In this document: positions 1-5,328 of the stretch, piece after piece | How positions within the stretch are numbered: the first letter of the stretch is position 1 | Layout: every line of letters starts with the position of its first letter | The notes under the pieces: model-generated | What the model was told of the DNA's origin: nothing | Databases searched by the model: none | Seen by the model: the letters and a program-made list of their open reading frames with translations, nothing else | Position numbers and translations under genes: made by a program | Assembly (NCBI GenBank): GCA_005883445.1 | Contig: VAZL01000262.1 | Span: 534-7,107 of the forward strand | Origin: Alphaproteobacteria bacterium | Lineage (GTDB): Bacteria > Pseudomonadota > Alphaproteobacteria > Rhizobiales > Xanthobacteraceae | Direction of reading: 5' to 3' | DNA length: 6,574 nt

Positions 1-1
1 G

Positions 2-304
2 AAGAACTGCTCCTTCATCGCCGGCGAGCCGTCGGGCGCGTTCTGGACGATGGCGGGCGCCGCGGTAGTGCCGCCGCAATGGCGCGCGCTCGCCTATGCC
101 AGCGCGCTCGCCTTCGGCGCCGCCGTGGGCGTGTTGCGCATGGCGGCCGGCGCGCATTTCTTCACCGACGTGGTGTTCGCCGGCGTATTCAGTTTTCTGG
201 TGATCTGGCTCGTGCACGGCTGGCTCTACCGCTGGCCACGCACGCGCATTTCGGACGAGGCGGTGGAGCGGGCGCTCGAGCGCTTTGAGCCGAAGCGGGC
301 CTAG
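2..304 (+). CDS. PAP2-family membrane phosphatase, C-terminal part (5' end outside window)
   Basis: The reading frame is open from the left edge to a TAG at 302-304, giving the last 100 residues. The clearest family mark is the third PAP2 motif R-x5-H-x3-D: R46, H52 and D56 of the visible part. In the family, the His is the phosphate-accepting nucleophile and the Asp supports it. An earlier piece, S-F-I-A-G-E-P-S-G-A-F (residues 4-14), sits where the second motif (usually P-S-G-H) belongs, but it has Glu or Ala instead of His depending on alignment. Two hydrophobic stretches, about residues 29-50 and 57-76, look like the last membrane helices, with a charged tail after them. PAP2 enzymes remove phosphate from lipid phosphates such as undecaprenyl diphosphate, phosphatidic acid or lipid A; the substrate here cannot be told. 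The gene converges on the monooxygenase gene with a 13-bp gap. Confidence 0.85.
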   Translation, partial: KNCSFIAGEPSGAFWTMAGAAVVPPQWRALAYASALAFGAAVGVLRMAAGAHFFTDVVFAGVFSFLVIWLVHGWLYRWPRTRISDEAVERALERFEPKRA

Positions 305-317
305 GCGCCGATCCGAC

Positions 318-1523
318 TCAATATTGTCCCTTGGGTTCCAAGCCGAGCATGAATTGCCCGTACATGCTGCCGGTGGAATCCCAATTGAGGCTGATGTGGG
401 AGGCGGCCGCGTGCGCGTCGCGCCAGGCGCGCTGCAGCGGTTGGCTGAGGAACAAGCCCTGCCCGCCGGCCGCGAGGAACAGCGCGTCGATGGCGGCGAC
501 CAGGAGCCGCACGCAAAACGCCTGGTCGCGGCGGTTGCGCAGCCGCACGTCCACGCTGATGGGGTCTCCGCGCGCGGCGGTCTCGAACGCCTCCGCCAGA
601 TCGCGGAACATCAAGAGCCGCGCCGCGTCGATGCAGGCGCTCGCCTCGGCGACGCGCATCTGCACGGTGGTGAGCTCGGCCATGCGGCGGTTGCCGCCGG
701 CGACCGCGCCGCGGGTGGTGCGCACGCTTGCCATCGCGAGAAAATCGGCGAGCGCGCCTTCCGCCATCCCCAGCACCGGCGACACGATGGCGATCGGCAG
801 CACGGCGAGAAACGACTGCCGATAGAGCGGGTTGGGATTGGCGCGCATGCCGGGGGCGGCGGCATCGGCAAGCTCGGCGAAGGCCAGCGTGCGATGGGTG
901 GGGACGAACACGTCCCGCGCGACGATGTTCTTGCTGCCGGTGCCGGCGAGCCCCATGGTGTGCCAGTTGTCGTCGATGACGCAGTCGGCGCTGCGCAGAA
1001 GGAAAAATCCGGGCTTCGCGGCTGCGTCGGGTTGCGGGATCATGCCGCCGAGCAGCTGCCACTGCGCATTGTCGCAGCCGCTGCAAAAGCTTCCCACGCC
1101 GGAGAGCCGACAGCCGCCGTCTACCGCCACCGCCTGGCCGACCGGCGCATAGGTCCCGGCGGCGAGCGCGGTGCGCTCCTGCCAGACCTCGTCCTGCGCC
1201 GCTTTCGAGAAGCAGGCGATGAGCCACTGGTGCGAGGCGAGCAGGGCGTAAACCCAGCCGGTCGAGCCGCATCCGCTCGCAATCGCGGCAACGATCTGCG
1301 CGAACACGTCGAAGCCATGCTCGAGCCCGCCGTAGGACCGCGGCTGCATGACGCGGAACAGGTCCGCCTGCCGCATGCGTTCGATCATGTCGTCGCCGAC
1401 GCGGCGGTCGGATTCGGTCTGTTGCGCGCGCTCGCGCGCAAGCGCGCCGATAGCGCGCGCTCGCGTCAGGAGATCGGACACATCGGGGTTGGCGGCTGAG
1501 GGCCTTGCGGCGGCGACTGACAT
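318..1523 (-). CDS. Flavin-dependent monooxygenase, oxygenase component (group D, HsaA-like, acyl-CoA dehydrogenase fold)
   Basis: The 401-residue protein has the length and layout of the acyl-CoA dehydrogenase-fold oxygenases of two-component flavin monooxygenases, such as HsaA or the C2 component of 4-hydroxyphenylacetate hydroxylase. These use reduced flavin supplied by a separate reductase to hydroxylate aromatic or related substrates in the cytoplasm. Visible blocks, in order: an N-terminal helical region with RVMQPRSYGGLE (about 57-68); a central beta domain with GSFCSGCDNAQW (about 144-155) and the flavin-region motif DNWHTMGLAGTGSKN (about 185-199); and a C-terminal helical bundle with LFLAAGGQGLFLSQPLQRAW (about 348-367), followed by Y-G near residue 388 and a Gly-Leu-Glu-Pro ending. 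The general family is clear but the substrate is not. ATG 1523 is preceded directly by an in-frame GTG (1526); neither has a good Shine-Dalgarno sequence, so the start is uncertain by one codon or more. It lies 137 bases downstream of ridA on the same strand, probably in one operon. No reductase partner is in the window. Confidence 0.88.
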   Translation of the reverse strand: MSVAAARPSAANPDVSDLLTRARAIGALARERAQQTESDRRVGDDMIERMRQADLFRVMQPRSYGGLEHGFDVFAQIVAAIASGCGSTGWVYALLASHQWLIACFSKAAQDEVWQERTALAAGTYAPVGQAVAVDGGCRLSGVGSFCSGCDNAQWQLLGGMIPQPDAAAKPGFFLLRSADCVIDDNWHTMGLAGTGSKNIVARDVFVPTHRTLAFAELADAAAPGMRANPNPLYRQSFLAVLPIAIVSPVLGMAEGALADFLAMASVRTTRGAVAGGNRRMAELTTVQMRVAEASACIDAARLLMFRDLAEAFETAARGDPISVDVRLRNRRDQAFCVRLLVAAIDALFLAAGGQGLFLSQPLQRAWRDAHAAASHISLNWDSTGSMYGQFMLGLEPKGQY

Positions 1524-1660
1524 CACAATGGAGCCCGGCTCGAGGCCAACAGGCTAAGCTGTCGCGATCAGCCGATGCAAGTATGGCCGCCTCGAGCCCG
1601 CCGGGCAAAAAGGTTTGGCGCCCGCCGAAAGCAAAGCCCGAGAATCGGCTCGCGTCCGAT

Positions 1661-2053
1661 TCAGATCGTGGCAACGCAATCGATCTCCACGTCGAACGGA
1701 CCGTGCCAGGCCGACACGCAGATGAAGCCGCGCGCCGGCGGGCTCGAGGGGAAATACCGCGCGTAGACGGAATTGATCGCCTGGAAATGCGCCGCGTCCG
1801 TGCAATACACGGTGCACTTGATGACCTTGTCGAGCGATGAACCGGCCGTGGTCAAGCAGAGCTTCATCTGCTCGAGCACGAGCTCGGCCTGGCGTTCGAT
1901 CGGCAAGCGCTTGATCTCGCCGGTCGCCGGATCGTAGGGCGGGATGTTCGACACGAAGACAAGATCGCCGCACCGCACGGCCATGCTGACCGGGACTTTG
2001 CGGGCTTCGGCATAGGTGGACAACGGCTCGACGCGAATGGCCTGTTTATTCAT
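1661..2053 (-). CDS. RidA family protein (reactive enamine/imine deaminase-like, YjgF/YER057c/UK114)
   Basis: This 130-residue protein matches the usual RidA length (about 128). The family forms cytoplasmic trimers that hydrolyse reactive enamines and imines to ketones and ammonia, protecting PLP enzymes. Some members act inside dedicated catabolic pathways, for example RutC in pyrimidine breakdown. The signature S-S-P-P-A-R at 103-108 supplies the substrate-binding Arg (R108, equivalent to E. coli R105). The closing strand V-E-I-D-C-V-A has Glu123 at the position of E. coli E120. DLVFVSNIPPYDPATGEI (30-47) is the typical first strand and loop. The frame stays open upstream to 2215, but ATG 2053 is chosen because the protein starts where RidA proteins start and a GAGGG ribosome site lies about 8 bases before it. 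It is the first gene of a probable ridA-monooxygenase operon and is divergent from the ArsR-type regulator. Its exact substrate is unknown, and it may belong to a Rid subfamily other than RidA itself. Confidence 0.92.
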   Translation of the reverse strand: MNKQAIRVEPLSTYAEARKVPVSMAVRCGDLVFVSNIPPYDPATGEIKRLPIERQAELVLEQMKLCLTTAGSSLDKVIKCTVYCTDAAHFQAINSVYARYFPSSPPARGFICVSAWHGPFDVEIDCVATI

Positions 2054-2074
2054 GGTGGTCCCTCGTTCCGGTTT

Positions 2075-2095
2075 GCGCGTGCACGGCTCACGCGC
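2075..2095. repeat. Inverted repeat in the ridA leader (7-bp arms, 7-base loop)
   Basis: GCGCGTG at 2075-2081 and CACGCGC at 2089-2095 are perfect inverted arms separated by CACGGCT. On the minus strand the element lies 22-42 bases upstream of the ridA ATG, just before its ribosome binding site. It could be a hairpin in the ridA transcript leader or a protein-binding site. The arms are GC-only except one pair, so chance occurrence in this GC-rich DNA is quite possible. Confidence 0.4.
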
Positions 2096-2136
2096 CGCAA
2101 TGCTGGCAGCAAAGCTGTCCTCTGTCGTTTCCCATT

Positions 2137-2156
2137 GGTTCGGCGCGCGCCGAACC
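2137..2156. promoter_or_regulatory. Perfect 20-bp palindrome, candidate operator of the divergent regulator
   Basis: GGTTCGGCGCGCGCCGAACC reads identically on both strands with no mismatch and no spacer. It lies between the two divergent genes, centred 53 bases upstream of the regulator ATG (2200) and 93 bases upstream of the ridA ATG (2053). ArsR-type repressors bind dyad-symmetric sites overlapping promoters, often their own, so this is the natural operator candidate. The binding role is inference; the symmetry is seen directly. A second, 11-bp odd palindrome (TGCTGGCAGCA) lies at 2101-2111. Confidence 0.6.
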
Positions 2157-2199
2157 GTCGTTGCTTGCTGACGGGGCCGACGGGGCGGTAAAGTCCCCC

Positions 2200-2952
2200 A
2201 TGGTCGCGGCTGCAAATCTGGTCGAAGTCGCCGCGCTCGTGGGCGATACCGCGCGCGCGACCATTCTGGCTGCCCTGATGGGCGGTCAGGCGTTGACCGG
2301 CAGCGAACTTGCTTATCTCGCCCGCGTCTCGCGTCCGACCGCCAGCGAGCACCTGCTCAAGCTCGTCGAGGCGCGCCTCGTCGCGGTCACCAAGCAGGGG
2401 CGCCATCGCTACTATCGCATCGCGTCGCCGTTGGTCGCGCGCATGCTCGAAAGCATCATCGCCGTCGCGGCGATCGAGGTCCCGTCGCGCTATCAGCCGC
2501 GTTCGATTCGGGATGATGCGCTCCGCTTCGCGCGCACGTGCTACGATCACCTGGCGGGCCAGGTCGGTGTCGCCATCGCCGATGCGCTCGTCGCCAACGG
2601 GCACATCGTCCTCACCGAAGACGGCGGCGAGGTGACGGATGCGGGCGCGCGCTTTCTGACCGAATTCGGTGCGAACCTGCGCTCACGCGGCAAACGCATC
2701 TTCTGCCGGCCCTGTCTCGACTGGAGCGAGCGCCGATACCATGTCGCGGGTCTTGTGGGCGCGGAGATCTGGCGGCGCTGCTTGGATTTGGGTTGGCTCA
2801 TCCGCGAGCGCGACAGCCGCGCGCTGCGGTTGACCGCGGCGGGAAAGACAGGCCTGTCCCATACGTTTGGAGTCGACCTGACGAAAGAGGGGCTCGAGGG
2901 CTCGAAAGAAATCAAGGTCGCGAGTGCGGCCAAGGTCCTGCTGCGAGCCTAG
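2200..2952 (+). CDS. ArsR-type winged helix-turn-helix transcriptional regulator with C-terminal domain
   Basis: The product has 250 residues. Residues 5-85 are an ArsR/SmtB-like winged helix: LVGDTARATILAALMGGQAL (13-32) is the first helix pair, LTGSELAYLARVSRPTASEH (32-51) contains the recognition helix, and VAVTKQGRHRYYRIA (61-75) is the wing. Residues 105-225 form a second domain with CRPCLDWSERRYHVAG (169-184) and two wing-like segments that resemble each other, each ending in a T-x-A-G-x(6-7)-FG pattern (about 134-160 and 198-226). This larger two-domain ArsR type is longer than the usual roughly 100-residue metal sensors. Four Cys (114, 169, 172, 194) are present, but a metal or redox role is only possible. 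ATG 2200 is preferred over the in-frame TTG at 2161 because the domain begins just after it; no strong Shine-Dalgarno is seen. It is divergent from ridA with a palindrome between them, so autoregulation and control of ridA-monooxygenase are likely. A 6-bp hairpin (2943-2957) spans the stop codon. Confidence 0.9.
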   Translation: MVAAANLVEVAALVGDTARATILAALMGGQALTGSELAYLARVSRPTASEHLLKLVEARLVAVTKQGRHRYYRIASPLVARMLESIIAVAAIEVPSRYQPRSIRDDALRFARTCYDHLAGQVGVAIADALVANGHIVLTEDGGEVTDAGARFLTEFGANLRSRGKRIFCRPCLDWSERRYHVAGLVGAEIWRRCLDLGWLIRERDSRALRLTAAGKTGLSHTFGVDLTKEGLEGSKEIKVASAAKVLLRA

Positions 2953-3109
2953 CTCGCGCGAATATCCCCGAAAGTTCAGTGCGCTGAGCGCTTGCGATCC
3001 CAGACGGGCGCCACTGCCACCTCAGGCTTTTTCCATCGCCGCCTTCTCCGGTAGTATTGCTGGACCCGTTCGAAGCCCGAGCCGGCAAACGCCGTGGAGA
3101 CAGCGATCA

Positions 3110-3127
3110 CGGCTGTCCCGACAGCCG
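3110..3127. repeat. Inverted repeat in the leader of the solute-binding protein gene
   Basis: CGGCTGTC (3110-3117) and GACAGCCG (3120-3127) are perfect 8-bp inverted arms around a CC centre. The element ends 20 bases before the GTG start at 3148, immediately upstream of the GGGGAGGA ribosome site (3133-3140). It could be an operator or a leader hairpin affecting translation. A weak possible -10 (TAGTAT, 3052-3057) lies further upstream, without a convincing -35. The regulatory role is inference. Confidence 0.45.
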
Positions 3128-3147
3128 AAGGTGGGGAGGACATTCGC

Positions 3148-4039
3148 GTGGCATCGTTCGTTCGCCTCCTTGCGCGCGCGCTGCCGCTTGCCGTCGCGAT
3201 CGCGGCCGTGCCGGCGATGGCGCAGGATTACCCCACGCGGCCGGTCACCATCGTGGTCGGCTATACGCCGGGCGCGACCAGCGATTTGCTCGCGCGCACC
3301 GTGGCCGAGCGGCTCAACGCCGCTTGGGGGCAATCCGTCATCGTCGACAACAGGTCGGGGGTGGGCGGCAATATCGCCGCCGCCTACGTGGCGCGCGCGC
3401 CGGCCGACGGCTACACGCTGATGGTCGGCACCGATGCCATCATGACCAGCAACGTCTTTCTCTACAAAAATACGCCGTTCGACCCGGTGAAGGACTTCGC
3501 GCCGATCGAAGGCGCACCCGGGCCAGCTGCAATATGGCTCCTCCGGCATCGGCTCCCCCCATCACCTTGCCGGCGAACTCTTGCGCCAGAAAACCGGCAT
3601 CGACGTCGTCCACGTGCCTTATCGCGGCGGCGGCGCCACCATCAACGATCTGCTGGGCGGTCACATCAAGGTCGCCTTCCTCAGTCTCTCGACCGCGATT
3701 CCGCATCTCGGGAGCGGCAAGATCAAGATCGTGGCGGTCGTGGAAAGGGCCCGCTACGCCGCCATGCCGGACATCCCCACCGTCGGCGAGACCGTGGCGG
3801 GCTTTGAAATGTCGTCCTGGGTCGCGTTCTTCGCGCCGGCGGCCACGCCGGCGCCGCTCGTGGCGCGCCTCAACGAGGCGATGGTGAAGGTGCTCACGAG
3901 CGATGCCGTGAAGGAGAAGCTCGCCACGCTCGGTCTTGCGGTCGCGCCCAGCACGCAGGCCGAGCTTGCCGCCATCGTCAGGGAAGGTCTTGCCGTGCGC
4001 AGCCAGCTGGTGAAGGCTGCCAATATCCAGGCCGAGTAG
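3148..4039 (+). pseudogene. Bug/TctC-type tripartite tricarboxylate transporter substrate-binding protein, broken by internal deletion and frameshift
   Basis: Bug/TctC proteins are secreted periplasmic receptors (about 320 residues) that capture carboxylates and other small acids, often without linked transporter genes. Here the GTG at 3148 has a strong ribosome site (GGGGAGGA, 3133-3140) and gives a signal peptide with a hydrophobic core ending A-V-P-A-M-A before Q-D-Y-P. The mature start YPTRPVTIVVGYTPG, then DNRSGVGGN and FDPVKDFAPI, follow the family order up to about 3507. The family pattern then resumes in a different frame at about 3509 with KAHPGQLQYGSSGIG, HLAGELLRQKTGIDVVHVPY and DLLGGHIKVAF, running to TAG 4037-4039. 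The strand and hinge segment normally lying between these blocks, about 28 residues, is absent. In its first frame the protein reads on into an unrelated tail to 3807. Both a deletion and a frame change are needed to explain this, so a functional product is unlikely. No TctA/TctB membrane genes are in the window. Confidence 0.85.
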
Positions 4040-4132
4040 CAGGGTCCGCGCGCTCATGCTGCGAGCGGGCGTGCTTGCCGCCGTCGCACCGCCATCTTGA
4101 CGTTCAAGCCGCGGAGTCGATCGAGGTTCGCG

Positions 4133-4801
4133 ATGTCCACCTTGCGCATTTACGGGATTGCCCGCACCCGCGCCTTTCGCGTGCTCTGGATCGCCAAGGA
4201 GCTCGATCTCGATTACGAGCATATTCCGCTCGAGATCGGTGCGGCCGGCGCCGGCAAGCCGGACTATCTCGCCATCAACCCCAACGGCCGTCTGCCGGCG
4301 ATCGACGACGGCGGCTTCGTCTTGTGGGAGTCGCTCGCGATCACGCTCTATCTCGCCAAGAAGCATGGCCGGCTTTACCCGAGGACGCTCGAAGGCGAGG
4401 CCAAGGCGTGGCAGTGGAGCCTGTGGTCGGTGCAGGAGGTCGACCGCGGCGTCAACATCTGGTCGCTGCACGCCGTGCGCCTGCCGCCCGCGGATCGCGA
4501 TCCGCAACGGCTCGCCGAGGCGCTCAAGGTCCTGGAGCGGCCATTGAAGGTGCTCGACGGTGCGCTTGCCGCCCGCTCCTACCTCCTGGGCGACGACTTC
4601 ACCGTCGCCGATCTCAACGTCGCCGCCGTCATCAGCCGGGCGATCGACATGGATATGTCCGCGACGCCGCGCGTGGGGGAATGGCTCAAGCGCTGCCTCG
4701 ACCGTCCGGCGGCGCGCGCGGCGCAGGCCTTGCGCGCGCAGGCCGACGCGAAGACGTCGGTCGAGGTGACGCGGGCGATCGCCCGGCACAACCGCTTGTG
4801 A
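4133..4801 (+). CDS. Glutathione S-transferase family protein
   Basis: The 222-residue protein has the normal cytosolic GST length and two-domain layout. GSTs conjugate glutathione to electrophiles or act in peroxide reduction and catabolic isomerisation. The N-terminal thioredoxin-like domain (3-80) has the first strand LRIYGIARTRAFRVLW, the cis-Pro loop N-G-R-L-P-A-I-D (51-58, P56) and the glutathione-contacting E67-S68 in LWESLAITLYLAKK. The all-helical C-terminal domain (about 88-205) has the folding motif D-D-F-T-V-A-D-L-N (154-162). The usual catalytic Ser/Cys/Tyr position near residues 10-13 reads A-R-T-R, with no Ser or Cys; Y7 or T12 may serve, so the active residue is unclear. The frame is open further upstream to 4097 (TTG), but ATG 4133 has GAGG 6 bases ahead and begins the domain correctly. 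It starts 93 bases after the binding-protein remnant and is 41 bases upstream of the Nudix gene, so GST and Nudix are probably cotranscribed. The substrate is unknown. Confidence 0.92.
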   Translation: MSTLRIYGIARTRAFRVLWIAKELDLDYEHIPLEIGAAGAGKPDYLAINPNGRLPAIDDGGFVLWESLAITLYLAKKHGRLYPRTLEGEAKAWQWSLWSVQEVDRGVNIWSLHAVRLPPADRDPQRLAEALKVLERPLKVLDGALAARSYLLGDDFTVADLNVAAVISRAIDMDMSATPRVGEWLKRCLDRPAARAAQALRAQADAKTSVEVTRAIARHNRL

Positions 4802-4842
4802 GCGGCGCGGCCCGCTCGTCGGCAGCCGAACGAGGGAGTGCC

Positions 4843-5304
4843 ATGCCCAAGCGCAGCGCCGGCATTTTGATGTTCCGACGACGCGGCGGTGAGGTCGAGG
4901 TTTTGCTCATGCATCCGGGCGGCCCGTTCTGGGCCAAGAAGGATTTGGGCGCGTGGTCGATTCCGAAAGGGGAATATTCCGAAGGCGAGGACGCGCTCGC
5001 GGTGGCCAAGCGCGAATTCGAAGAGGAGACGGGGGCCCGTCCGCAGGGCGATTTCCTTCCGCTCGGTGAGGTCGTTCAAGCCGGCCGCAAGATCGTCACC
5101 GCCTGGGGACTCGAAGGCGATTTCGATCCCGCGACGCTGACCTCGAACCGGTTCGAGCTGGAATGGCCGCCGAAGAGCGGGCGCAAGGCGTCGTTTCCCG
5201 AAGTCGACCGCGCGCAATGGTTTTCGCCCGCCGACGCGCGACGGAAGATTCTCGCGGCGCAGGGCGAGTTCATCACGCGGCTGCTTGCGGCGATGGGCAA
5301 GTAA
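4843..5304 (+). CDS. Nudix hydrolase domain protein
   Basis: The 153-residue protein is a single Nudix domain. The Nudix box G-x5-E-x7-R-E-U-x-E-E-x-G-U is complete: G43, E49, then R57-E58-F59-E60-E61-E62-T63-G64-A65, with Ala rather than a bulky residue at the last place. These glutamates bind the magnesium ions used to hydrolyse a nucleoside diphosphate linked to another group. The preceding W-S-I-P-K-G (38-43) resembles Nudix enzymes acting on diadenosine polyphosphates or diphosphoinositol phosphates, but the substrate cannot be fixed from sequence. The frame is open far upstream through the GST region; ATG 4843 is chosen because the domain begins there and GAGGGAG lies 4 bases before it. 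It follows the GST gene by 41 bases and converges on the CHAD gene with a 9-bp gap. A perfect 16-bp palindrome (5142-5157) lies inside the coding sequence. Confidence 0.93.
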   Translation: MPKRSAGILMFRRRGGEVEVLLMHPGGPFWAKKDLGAWSIPKGEYSEGEDALAVAKREFEEETGARPQGDFLPLGEVVQAGRKIVTAWGLEGDFDPATLTSNRFELEWPPKSGRKASFPEVDRAQWFSPADARRKILAAQGEFITRLLAAMGK

Positions 5305-5328
5305 CGGTCGTTCTCAACGGCCGACCGT
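5304..5328. terminator. Possible shared hairpin between the convergent Nudix and CHAD genes
   Basis: ACGGTCG (5304-5310) and CGACCGT (5322-5328) form a perfect 7-bp stem with an 11-base loop that includes the CHAD stop codon (5314-5316). It begins at the last base of the Nudix stop. A hairpin between convergent genes could end transcription from both sides, but there is no T-run on either strand, so the terminator call is weak. Confidence 0.3.

Noticed and set aside
285..1499. A 404-codon open frame on the + strand opposite the monooxygenase gene, and a 457-codon open frame on the - strand in another phase
   Set aside because: Their translations are low-complexity Arg/Ala/Gly/His-rich with no family motifs, as expected for shadow frames in GC-rich DNA. 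The monooxygenase frame carries clear conserved motifs.
1590..1612. GC-rich repeat GCCCGCCGGGC next to a run of A between ridA and the monooxygenase gene
   Set aside because: For the minus-strand transcript the T-run precedes the hairpin instead of following it, so it does not have terminator geometry.
2943..2957. Hairpin GCGAGC-CTA-GCTCGC over the regulator stop codon as a terminator
   Set aside because: The 6-bp stem has no T-run after it on either strand, so it cannot be called a terminator with confidence.
4051..4067. Hairpin CGCTC/GAGCG after the binding-protein remnant
   Set aside because: A 5-bp stem with a 7-base loop and no T-run is expected often by chance in this composition.
3440..4789. 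A 449-codon open frame on the - strand across the binding-protein and GST genes
   Set aside because: Its Arg/Gly/His-rich translation has no recognisable domain and lies antisense to two genes with clear motifs.
4075..4842. In-frame upstream extension of the Nudix gene, which could be read as a large fusion protein
   Set aside because: The extension is a shadow of the GST gene in another frame. The Nudix domain starts at ATG 4843 with a good ribosome site.
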